Origin: CAZDAW01 sp964503685
GTDB taxonomy: Bacteria; Chloroflexota; Anaerolineae; Anaerolineales; Anaerolineaceae
Length of the DNA stretch: 8,976 bases
NCBI GenBank assembly: GCA_964503685.1
Contig: CAZDAW010000120.1
Location: forward strand, 1 to 8,976
Direction: 5' to 3'
Positions 1-5,645 of the stretch are shown piece after piece. Each line of letters begins with the position of its first letter. The stretch's first letter is position 1. Both the position numbers and the translations under genes were made by a program. Below the pieces are notes generated by a model. It worked only from the letters and a program-made list of their open reading frames with translations. It made no database searches and had not been told where the DNA came from.

Positions 1-55
1 CGCCCTTCTCGCAGTGACAAACGCAGAGATTGTTGTCAAGGTAGCAACTTGAGTT
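1..55 (-). repeat. Partial MITE-like element, inverted copy of 2909-2963
   Basis: This stretch is the exact reverse complement of 2909-2963, with 55 of 55 positions identical by eye. It includes the terminal motif GTAGCAACTTGAG and the inner motif CTCGCAGTGACAAA. The element is cut by the window edge, so its true length here is unknown; the other copy suggests about 150 bp. It ends 34 bases before the start codon of the MFS gene, so its outer end lies inside that gene's upstream region. No coding potential is claimed. The match is seen directly; the MITE-like nature is inferred from the terminal and internal inverted repeats of the complete copy. Confidence 0.85.
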
Positions 56-88
56 TTTTATATGTGTGCATGTTTACTGGAGCAAAGA

Positions 89-1492
89 ATGAGCAGTACG
101 ACAAATTCTCGCAAATGGCTGGTGCTGCTGGCAATCGGCCTTGGAACCTATATGACCGCTCTCGATTCGAGTGTGGTCAACACGGTGATTCCCCTCATCA
201 CCCGCGATCTGGCCGCCGATGTCGCTGCCATCGAATGGGTGGCAACCACTTATCTGCTGGTGGTCAGCGGTTTGCTGCTCACCTTCGGGCGATTGGGCGA
301 TCTGCATGGCCATAAACTCAATTACCTTGGCGGCTTCCTCATCTTTCTGGCAGCCTCTGCGGGCTGCGGCATGGCTCCGACCACCGGCTGGCTGATCGGC
401 TTTCGCGCTGTTCAGGCTCTGGGCGGCGCGATGCTCTACGCCAATGGCCCGGCTATACTCACCACCGCCTTCCCACCCCAACGTCGCGGGCTGGCCCTGG
501 GCTTGCAGGCCGCCATGACCTACCTGGGATTAACGACCGGCCCTTCACTCGGTGGCTGGCTGGCCGAATCTTACGGTTGGCGCTCGATCTTCTACATCAA
601 TGTCCCCGTGGCGATCATTGCCGTCATTGTCGGACTGTTCGCTATCCCTTACGACCGCCAGCACGCCCGCAAGGAACGCTTCGATTTGATCGGCGCACTG
701 GTCTATATGATCGGCTTTTCACTGCTGCTGTTCAGCCTCAACCGCGCCCACGATTGGGGCTGGACTTCGCCGTTAACCCTGGGATTATTGGTTTTCTCAG
801 TGATCTTGCTGGTCGCCTTCATCTTCTACGAAAAACGCATCACAGCCCCCATGCTCGATCTCAGCCTCTTCCGTAGCGCCACATTCAACGCCTCAGTGGG
901 CAGCGCTGTGATCAATTACATCTGCATGTACAGCGTCATGTTCCTGTTGCCCTTCTTCCTCATGGATGGGCGCGGTCTTTCTCCCTCGCAAAGCGGACTG
1001 GTGCTCATTGCCCAGCCGGTGGTGATGGCGGTAATCGTTCCGCTCAGCGGTTCGCTTTCGGATAAAATTGGCACTCGCCGTCTGACGATGACCGGTATGG
1101 CCATCATGGCCGCGGGCCTGTTTACCATCTCGTTAAGCAGCAGCAGTTCTCCCCTCTGGTTGACAATTGCGGGACTGATGATCAACGGCCTGGGGATTGG
1201 CGTTTTCATCTCGCCCAACAACAGCGCGCTGATGGGTTCAGCGCCGGCCAGCCGCCAGGGCATTGCCGCCGGAATGCTGGCGTCGGCGCGCAGCGCCGGC
1301 ATGGCGCTGGGCGTGGGCATGGCCGGGGCGATCTTCAATACCCTGTCGGCTTCTGGGGCGCCGGGAGCGTTTTTTTATGCCATTTCGACTGCCATGCGTG
1401 TGGCCGCCTGCGGCTCCCTTCTGGGAATTTTCGTCGCCTCTCTGCGCGACCGGGCGCCCGCCAGAGAAATGGAAACCGCCAGCGGGAAATAA
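89..1492 (+). CDS. MFS multidrug exporter, DHA2 (EmrB/QacA-like) family
   Basis: A 467-residue integral membrane protein, probably a proton-coupled exporter of drugs or other small hydrophobic compounds in the cytoplasmic membrane. Family marks, numbered from the chosen start: the helix-1 motif LDSSVVNTVIP (residues 25-35, D26), motif A GRLGDLHGHK (67-76) in the loop between helices 2 and 3, and the antiporter motif C with GPSLGG (151-156) followed by a WRSIFYINVP stretch typical of DHA2 proteins. The length fits the 14-helix family. An in-frame ATG exists at 62, but the ATG at 89 is preferred because GGAG lies at 79-82 with a six-base spacer and residues from 89 onward begin like family members. 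The C-terminus is a short charged tail. The substrate cannot be read from the sequence. The repeat end upstream might contribute promoter sequence (TTGTCA at 33-38), which is speculative. Confidence 0.92.
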   Translation: MSSTTNSRKWLVLLAIGLGTYMTALDSSVVNTVIPLITRDLAADVAAIEWVATTYLLVVSGLLLTFGRLGDLHGHKLNYLGGFLIFLAASAGCGMAPTTGWLIGFRAVQALGGAMLYANGPAILTTAFPPQRRGLALGLQAAMTYLGLTTGPSLGGWLAESYGWRSIFYINVPVAIIAVIVGLFAIPYDRQHARKERFDLIGALVYMIGFSLLLFSLNRAHDWGWTSPLTLGLLVFSVILLVAFIFYEKRITAPMLDLSLFRSATFNASVGSAVINYICMYSVMFLLPFFLMDGRGLSPSQSGLVLIAQPVVMAVIVPLSGSLSDKIGTRRLTMTGMAIMAAGLFTISLSSSSSPLWLTIAGLMINGLGIGVFISPNNSALMGSAPASRQGIAAGMLASARSAGMALGVGMAGAIFNTLSASGAPGAFFYAISTAMRVAACGSLLGIFVASLRDRAPAREMETASGK

Positions 1493-1551
1493 TCAACAGG
1501 CGCGCCCCCTTTGACCTGCGCCGCGACTTTAAGACACAAATTTCCGTATTG

Positions 1552-1560
1552 TGTTATGAT
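1552..1560 (+). promoter_or_regulatory. Candidate extended -10 promoter for the 1592/1815 gene pair
   Basis: TGtTATGAT matches an extended -10 element (TG, one base, then TATGAT at 1555-1560), 31 bases before the ATG at 1592. No good -35 lies at the usual distance: the TTGACC at 1511-1516 is too far upstream (38 bases). The 100-base gap after the MFS gene makes a separate promoter plausible. This is pattern-based only. Confidence 0.35.
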
Positions 1561-1591
1561 CTGAATTCGCACGCTGGAGAAGGAATATCCC

Positions 1592-1813
1592 ATGACCGAA
1601 AAGAAACACATACCCTGGTATCTCGCCCCGTTCGCGGCCATCTGGTATCTGGTCGCGGGCATTGTTACTGTCACCGGCCGCCTGATCGCTGCGGTTCTGG
1701 GGCTGGTCTTGATGATCGCCGGCGTCGTCCTGACTGTCACCGTCGTCGGCGCAGTGGTCGGCATCCCATTAATCATCTTTGGTTTTCTATTAATGATTCG
1801 AGGTTTTTTCTAA
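1592..1813 (+). CDS. Small hydrophobic membrane protein, function unknown
   Basis: A 73-residue protein that I do not recognise as a named family. After a short charged N-terminus (MTEKKH) almost the whole chain is hydrophobic: likely helices at about 10-28, 31-52 and 54-70, rich in Val, Ile, Gly and Ala, with a single Arg at 30 separating the first two. It has no cysteines and no obvious catalytic residues. The start is well supported by GGAGAAGGA at 1576-1584 with a seven-base spacer. Its stop is one base before the start of the CPBP protease gene, so the two are almost certainly co-translated and may act together, for example as a partner or adaptor of the protease; that role is inference. 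It could equally be an independent small membrane protein. Confidence 0.75.
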   Translation: MTEKKHIPWYLAPFAAIWYLVAGIVTVTGRLIAAVLGLVLMIAGVVLTVTVVGAVVGIPLIIFGFLLMIRGFF

Positions 1814-1814
1814 A

Positions 1815-2900
1815 ATGAATTTCATCAAAGCTATCTTCTGGAATAAAGTTGATCGTCGTTTAAGAGCCGTCTGGCGCATTCTCATTCAAACCATCCTGTT
1901 TTATCTCGGTACAGTACTCGTGGGCGTCATCGCTGGCCTGGGGATGCTGCTCGGAATCATGGCCGAAAAAGGCATGGCTCTGGAAAATTTGGATGCGGCC
2001 GCTCAGCATCTGTCGGGAATAATGGCCAGTTCACCCTGGTTCACGTTGGTCAGTATGGGCGGTTCGCTGCTGGTTATGATCCTCTCCCTGCTGTTTGCCG
2101 CCCGTGTGCTTGACCACCGTCCCCTGGCCGATTTCGGTTTCCACTTCAACAAAGCCTGGTGGGCAGATTTCGGCTTCGGCCTGGCTTTAGGCGCAGTCCT
2201 GATGATCCTTATCTTCCTCACAGAACTGGCCTTCGGCTGGATTTCGATCACCGGCTACATGCAAACCTACGCCCCACAAACCAGCTTCGGTATATCCGTA
2301 CTCATTTCACTGTTCGTTTTCATCTGCGTCGGTTTCTACGAAGAGATGCTCTCGCGCGGCTACCACCTGCGCAATCTGGCCGAAGGGTTGAATATCAAAA
2401 AATGGAGCAGCATCAGCTCATTGGTCATCGCCTGGATCATTTCCTCGTCCATATTTGGCATGATGCACCTGGGCAACCCCAACGCCAGCCTGATCAGCAC
2501 AGTGAATCTGGTCGTTGCCGGCATGTTCCTCGGTCTGGGTTACGCGCTCACCGGCGAGCTGGCGCTTCCTATCGGACTTCATATTACCTGGAATTTCTTT
2601 CAAGGGATTGTCTTCGGCTTTCCGGTCAGCGGCACGAGTAATATGGCTTCCTTTATTGCCATTAACCAGGGCGGCTCAGATATCATGACCGGCGGCGCAT
2701 TTGGCCCCGAGGCCGGCATTGTCGGTCTGGCCGCCATGCTGCTGGGCAGTCTGTTCATCTGGCTCTGGGTGCGCTTCCGCAAGGGCAAAGCCGAATTTCA
2801 GACCCGCCTGGCCGATTACCAGCCGCCGGCAAAACCGGACGATTCTCCTGCCTCGGCTGATCTCACCCCTCAACCGGAGGTTCCCTTAATCGAAGGATAA
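1815..2900 (+). CDS. CPBP (CAAX protease/Abi) family intramembrane glutamic endopeptidase
   Basis: A 361-residue polytopic membrane protein with the three conserved CPBP motifs: EEMLSR (residues 176-181, the EExxxR motif with catalytic Glu), FGMMH (214-218, FxxxH) and HITWN (256-260, HxxxN). In the family these residues line an active site within the membrane; members cleave CAAX-type prenylated proteins in eukaryotes and serve varied or unknown roles in bacteria, including bacteriocin self-immunity and protein processing. All key residues are present, so it is likely catalytic. The N-terminal third carries extra hydrophobic segments; the last about 35 residues are a polar, proline-rich, probably cytoplasmic tail. 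The start follows the previous stop by one base, with GAGG at 1800-1803, consistent with translational coupling. No bacteriocin precursor gene is visible nearby, so the substrate is unknown. Confidence 0.88.
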   Translation: MNFIKAIFWNKVDRRLRAVWRILIQTILFYLGTVLVGVIAGLGMLLGIMAEKGMALENLDAAAQHLSGIMASSPWFTLVSMGGSLLVMILSLLFAARVLDHRPLADFGFHFNKAWWADFGFGLALGAVLMILIFLTELAFGWISITGYMQTYAPQTSFGISVLISLFVFICVGFYEEMLSRGYHLRNLAEGLNIKKWSSISSLVIAWIISSSIFGMMHLGNPNASLISTVNLVVAGMFLGLGYALTGELALPIGLHITWNFFQGIVFGFPVSGTSNMASFIAINQGGSDIMTGGAFGPEAGIVGLAAMLLGSLFIWLWVRFRKGKAEFQTRLADYQPPAKPDDSPASADLTPQPEVPLIEG

Positions 2901-2945
2901 GATATAATAACTCAAGTTGCTACCTTGACAACAATCTCTGCGTTT

Positions 2946-2987
2946 GTCACTGCGAGAAGGGCGCTTTTTGCCCGACGAAGCAGTCTC
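2946..2987 (+). repeat. Hairpin unit A, TGTCA(C/T)TGCGAG...GAAGCA(G/A)TCTC type
   Basis: Outer stem ACTGC (2949-2953) pairs with GCAGT (2980-2984); inner stem GGGC (2959-2962) pairs with GCCC (2970-2973) around a T-rich loop. It is the same layout as the units at 3001-3043 and 8832-8870, but those have ATTGC/GCAAT in the outer stem, so this copy carries a base-pair-preserving change. It lies inside the larger element. Confidence 0.65.
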
Positions 2988-3000
2988 AACGTCAAAATCC

Positions 3001-3043
3001 GAGATTGCCACGCCTCGCCATTCTGTCGAGGCTCGCAATGACA
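3001..3043 (-). repeat. Hairpin unit B, same family in inverted orientation
   Basis: Outer stem ATTGC (3004-3008) pairs with GCAAT (3035-3039); inner stem GCCTCG (3012-3017) pairs with CGAGGC (3027-3032) around a nine-base loop. Read on the minus strand it starts TGTCATTGCGAG, the same start as the unit at 8832 apart from one or two bases. I recognise this as a type of dispersed palindromic repeat seen between genes in many bacterial genomes; the exact family cannot be assigned without a search. Confidence 0.7.
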
Positions 3044-3095
3044 TCCAGGTGGCAACTTGGATTAATTATTTTGTTTTGTCATTCATGGAGTCGCT

Positions 3096-3779
3096 ATGAG
3101 CAATCGTCAAAAGCGTAGAGAAGAACGTCGCAAGAATCAGAAGAACACACAATTGACCATTCTTTTCATCATATTGGGACTGGGACTGGTCGTCGCCGGA
3201 ATCCTCTTTCTCCCTGCCCTGCTCGAACCCGCGCCGGAAATCGTCGAAATAACCCCGGTCGCTTACCCGAATCCGCAGGGTCGCACCATTGGCGATTCGA
3301 ACGCGCCGGTCAAAGTCGAGGAGTTTTCCGACTTCCAATGCCCCTATTGCAAACAGGTGGTCGATCAATTCGAGCCCCAGATTATCGAGCAATATGTCAA
3401 AACCAATAAAATTCAATTAACTTTCACCCCCTTCAGTTTCGTGGGTCAGGAATCCATCGATGCTGCATCGGCCGCATTTTGCGCTCTGGATCAGGGTAAA
3501 TTCTGGGAGTACCGCGACATCCTTTACGCCAATCAGATCGGTGAGAATGTCGGCTCATTCAAAGAGAAGAACCTGATCGCCTTTGCTGACTCGTTGGGCC
3601 TGAACATGGGTGATTTCAAAAATTGTCTCAAGAGCCAGACTCATCTGGCCAATGTTCAAGAAAGCAATAACCACGCCGCTGAACTCGGCGTCACCGGAAC
3701 GCCAAGTTTTGCCGTCAACGGTAAAGTGGTCAGCGCAGCAGAATTGATAACGGAGATTGAAGCTGCGTTAGCTAAATAA
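3096..3779 (+). CDS. Membrane-anchored DsbA-like thiol-disulfide oxidoreductase (Thioredoxin_4 type)
   Basis: A 227-residue protein with a strongly basic N-terminus (residues 2-16), one membrane anchor (about 20-42) and an extracytoplasmic thioredoxin-fold domain. The active site CPYC is at residues 82-85, preceded by EEFSDFQ as in the BdbD/DsbA-like group, and the cis-proline is in TPS (T202-P203) within GVTGTPSFAVNG. The helical insertion between them carries the family-typical FCALDQGKFWEY stretch; further cysteines lie in FCALD and in KNCLK. The likely role is forming or isomerising disulfide bonds in exported proteins, or reducing them, depending on redox potential. The start is supported by GGAG at 3087-3090, five bases before ATG. 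No DsbB/VKOR partner is visible in the window. The 3' end overlaps the converging DUF554 gene by 12 bp. Confidence 0.9.
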   Translation: MSNRQKRREERRKNQKNTQLTILFIILGLGLVVAGILFLPALLEPAPEIVEITPVAYPNPQGRTIGDSNAPVKVEEFSDFQCPYCKQVVDQFEPQIIEQYVKTNKIQLTFTPFSFVGQESIDAASAAFCALDQGKFWEYRDILYANQIGENVGSFKEKNLIAFADSLGLNMGDFKNCLKSQTHLANVQESNNHAAELGVTGTPSFAVNGKVVSAAELITEIEAALAK

Positions 3780-3785
3780 CGCCGC
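3762..3785. terminator. Hairpin across two converging stop codons
   Basis: GCGTTA (3765-3770) and TAACGC (3777-3782) are perfect inverted repeats around the six-base loop GCTAAA, and the pairing continues with GC/GC beyond one mismatch. One arm contains the DUF554 stop (TTA on the plus strand, 3768-3770), the other the DsbA-like gene's TAA (3777-3779). There is no T-run on either side, so it is not a classical intrinsic terminator. It could still end or stabilise both transcripts; this is inference. Confidence 0.3.
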
Positions 3786-4481
3786 AATTGCAACGATAAT
3801 GGGAGCCGCTGCCAGCGCCGGCAGCATGTTTTCGACCCTGATCTTTTTGATCTCCAGCAGACTGCTGACAGCGATTCCCATGATAAGAATTCCCCCAACC
3901 GCTGTCATTTCATTCATCATCGCCTCGGTGATAATCGATTGCACCTGACTGGCCAAAAGAGCAATCGCACCCTGGTAGAGCAAAACCGGCGCCGCTGAAA
4001 AGATAACGCCGACCCCCAAACTGGAAGCGAACATGATCGATGAAAAGCCATCCAGCATCGATTTGACTGCCAGTATCTGATAGTCGCCTGTCAGACCGTT
4101 CTGAATCGATCCCAGAATCGCCATCGGCCCCACGCAATACAACACCGAAGTGGTGACGAATGCGCCGACGAAACGGCTGTCTGCCCCCTCCTGATGATTT
4201 CCATTTATCCGGTTAAATTTATCTTCAAACCACTTGCCGATAGCAATCAGACCCTTTTCGATCCCCCACCATTCCCCCAGCAAAGCCCCAATCAGCACGC
4301 TGCCAATCACAATCAGCGCGTTTTGCGTTTTCAAGAACATCTGAACGCCAAGTCCAAAGGTCGCCAGACCCAATCCCGAAATGACCAGGCTGCGAAATCG
4401 TTCAGGCAGCCGGTTGCCCACCAACAGGCCAATCGCCCCCCCCGCAACAACTGTCAATACATTAATCAGTGTACCGGTCAT
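3768..4481 (-). CDS. DUF554 (YqgA-like) integral membrane protein
   Basis: A 237-residue multi-helix membrane protein matching the DUF554 family: N-terminal TGTLINVLTVVAGGAIGLLVG with the following NRLPERF, the central CVGPMAILGSIQNGLTGDY stretch (about residues 116-134), then KSMLDGFSSIMFASSLGVGV (140-159) and a VLLYQG motif (166-171). Length and end points fit the family. The function is not established; the repeated glycine-rich helices suggest a transporter or channel-like fold. The start codon overlaps the stop of the upstream adenosyltransferase in an ATGA arrangement (4478-4481), indicating translational coupling. It is the last gene of the minus-strand operon and runs 12 bp into the end of the convergent DsbA-like gene. 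Confidence 0.88.
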   Translation of the reverse strand: MTGTLINVLTVVAGGAIGLLVGNRLPERFRSLVISGLGLATFGLGVQMFLKTQNALIVIGSVLIGALLGEWWGIEKGLIAIGKWFEDKFNRINGNHQEGADSRFVGAFVTTSVLYCVGPMAILGSIQNGLTGDYQILAVKSMLDGFSSIMFASSLGVGVIFSAAPVLLYQGAIALLASQVQSIITEAMMNEMTAVGGILIMGIAVSSLLEIKKIRVENMLPALAAAPIIVAIAALFS

Positions 4482-5041
4482 TCTCTCTTGCCAGCTCCTG
4501 CGGCTGGCGTACTATCTTCGACTCCGGCAGCCTGATTCTCGATGATTTCCATGATAAAACACAACGAAGATAATCGATTCATATACTTCAATATATATTG
4601 ATTTTCGATAACGCCGCGATAAAACAATTCTGCAACCCGGCGTTCCGCCCGGCGCACGACGGTGCGCGCCAGGTCCAACGCCGCCCCCGAAGGAGAATCA
4701 CCCGGAAGGATCAACCCCTTCGGTATTTTGGCCTGCGGGTACAAATCATCAATTTTACCCTCAACCCAGGCAATATTCTCCTGTCCTACGCTTTTAAAAC
4801 GGGCGACATTTTTCGGCGCAGCAGCCACTTCAGACATGATTTTATACAATCCGCGCTGCATAACAAGAATGATTTCTTTCAACTGCGCATCGCGGCAATT
4901 CGACCGGGCAATGCCCAGCGCGGAATTTGCCTCATCCAATGCGCCCAGCGCTTCGAAGCGCAGATCAAACTTTGGGGCGCGTTCATCGCTCAATAATCCG
5001 GAAGTGCCATCATCGCCCTTGCCGGTGTACCCGCTGGCCAT
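4478..5041 (-). CDS. ATP:cob(I)alamin adenosyltransferase, PduO type
   Basis: A 187-residue enzyme that transfers the adenosyl group of ATP to cob(I)alamin, making adenosylcobalamin (coenzyme B12) for radical mutases, ribonucleotide reductases and similar enzymes. Visible marks: the N-terminal nucleotide loop YTGKGDDGTSGL (residues 5-16), then SDERAPK (18-24), R28 with the EALGALDEANS helix (30-40), and the C-terminal signature ARTVVRRAERR (125-135) followed by YMNRLSSLCF (153-162). Compared with the usual LPGG and LHxAR stretches, this protein has LPGD (112-115) and LDLAR (122-126), modest changes outside the core Arg residues. The C-terminus is a short Ala/Gly/Pro tail. GGAGG sits seven bases before ATG, within the end of the upstream gene, and the gap to that gene is two bases. 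Whether the organism makes or salvages cobamide cannot be seen here. Confidence 0.92.
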   Translation of the reverse strand: MASGYTGKGDDGTSGLLSDERAPKFDLRFEALGALDEANSALGIARSNCRDAQLKEIILVMQRGLYKIMSEVAAAPKNVARFKSVGQENIAWVEGKIDDLYPQAKIPKGLILPGDSPSGAALDLARTVVRRAERRVAELFYRGVIENQYILKYMNRLSSLCFIMEIIENQAAGVEDSTPAAGAGKRE

Positions 5042-5043
5042 AC

Positions 5044-5625
5044 TTAATCCTCCATGATATTCGGGCGTAATTGCCCATATAAATACCAGAATTTCGCCTC
5101 AGGAAACTGCGGCGCCAGTTCGCTTTCCCATAAAAATTCTCCCGGAACGAGATGACGCCTGATCACCGCATCCAATTGATTCAGATGATCCACCGTCTTT
5201 GCATCCAGCGTGGCTATCTCGGCAGTCAGCAATTCCAGAATCACCCGGTTGCGCACCTCACGCGGATAATCCGGGTAATACTGACCAGGATCAAGCGCAT
5301 AATCCTGTAAATAATTTTGCCACAACCTCAGGCGAGCTTTAATTTCATGCTCAACCTTCTTGCGCCATGCCGAAAGCCATTGCTGCCTGATCTCTTCAAA
5401 TTCACGAATCGTCTGCTCGTTCTGACTTTTTTGTTCGTCAACCAAAGACGGCATCTTCAAACGCGTGACGGCCAGCAAGGCGTTGCCTGGCGTCAACGGC
5501 AAAGGTTCTTTGCCGTTTCGCCCAAAGGGGTAGCTGAGCTGCCAGTACAGTTGATTGGACAGCAGATAAGCCTGTAATTCAGCCACTCCAGCTTGCAGAT
5601 ATACCAGATCCGGCAATCTCCTCAT
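5044..5625 (-). CDS. Conserved-looking helical protein of unknown function
   Basis: A 193-residue soluble protein that I do not recognise. There is no signal peptide or membrane segment. It is rich in Leu, Gln, Glu, Arg and aromatic residues. A long charged helical stretch, likely coiled coil, runs about residues 62-106 (containing EQKSQNEQTIREFEEI and WRKKVEHEIKARLRLW). The C-terminus carries a striking aromatic block, FLWESELAPQFP and then FWYLYG (164-184). The frame is open further upstream to 5721, but the ATG at 5623-5625 is preferred because AAGGA lies nine bases before it and the upstream extension overlaps the solute-binding protein and is compositionally odd. It sits 20 bases after the solute-binding protein gene and two bases before the adenosyltransferase gene, so it is part of the operon. 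A structural or adaptor role is possible; none is shown. Confidence 0.72.
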   Translation of the reverse strand: MRRLPDLVYLQAGVAELQAYLLSNQLYWQLSYPFGRNGKEPLPLTPGNALLAVTRLKMPSLVDEQKSQNEQTIREFEEIRQQWLSAWRKKVEHEIKARLRLWQNYLQDYALDPGQYYPDYPREVRNRVILELLTAEIATLDAKTVDHLNQLDAVIRRHLVPGEFLWESELAPQFPEAKFWYLYGQLRPNIMED

Positions 5626-5645
5626 TGGATAGAATCCTTTTCCAG

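Larger units (their letters stand above)
2909..3060 (+). repeat. MITE-like palindromic element of about 150 bp (complete copy)
   Basis: The ends form a terminal inverted repeat: TCAAGTTGCTACCTT at 2912-2926 matches the reverse complement of 3046-3060 at 12 of 15 positions. Inside lie a short inverted pair TGACAA (2926-2931)/TTGTCA (2944-2949) and two larger hairpin units in opposite orientation (2946-2987 and 3001-3043). Positions 2909-2963 recur exactly, inverted, at 1-55. There is no open reading frame of note and no transposase. The AT-rich flanks (ATAA before, ATTAATTA after) might reflect target preference, but no clear target duplication is seen. It fills the gap between the CPBP gene and the DsbA-like gene. 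Confidence 0.75.

Noticed and set aside
62..88. Upstream in-frame ATG extending the MFS protein by nine residues
   Set aside because: It has no ribosome site, while the ATG at 89 has GGAG at a good distance; the extra residues include cysteines unlike the family's N-terminus.
1499..1506. GGCGCGCC palindrome after the MFS stop codon
   Set aside because: An eight-base GC palindrome with no loop and no T-run; not a terminator and easily expected by chance in such sequence.
1511..1516. TTGACC as a -35 box for the gene at 1592
   Set aside because: The only good -10 nearby (1555-1560) is 38 bases away, and nothing like a -10 lies 16-18 bases downstream.
2911..3060. CRISPR array or tRNA/small RNA gene in the repeat-rich gap
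   Set aside because: The repeats are inverted, not evenly spaced direct repeats with unique spacers, and no cloverleaf can be drawn.
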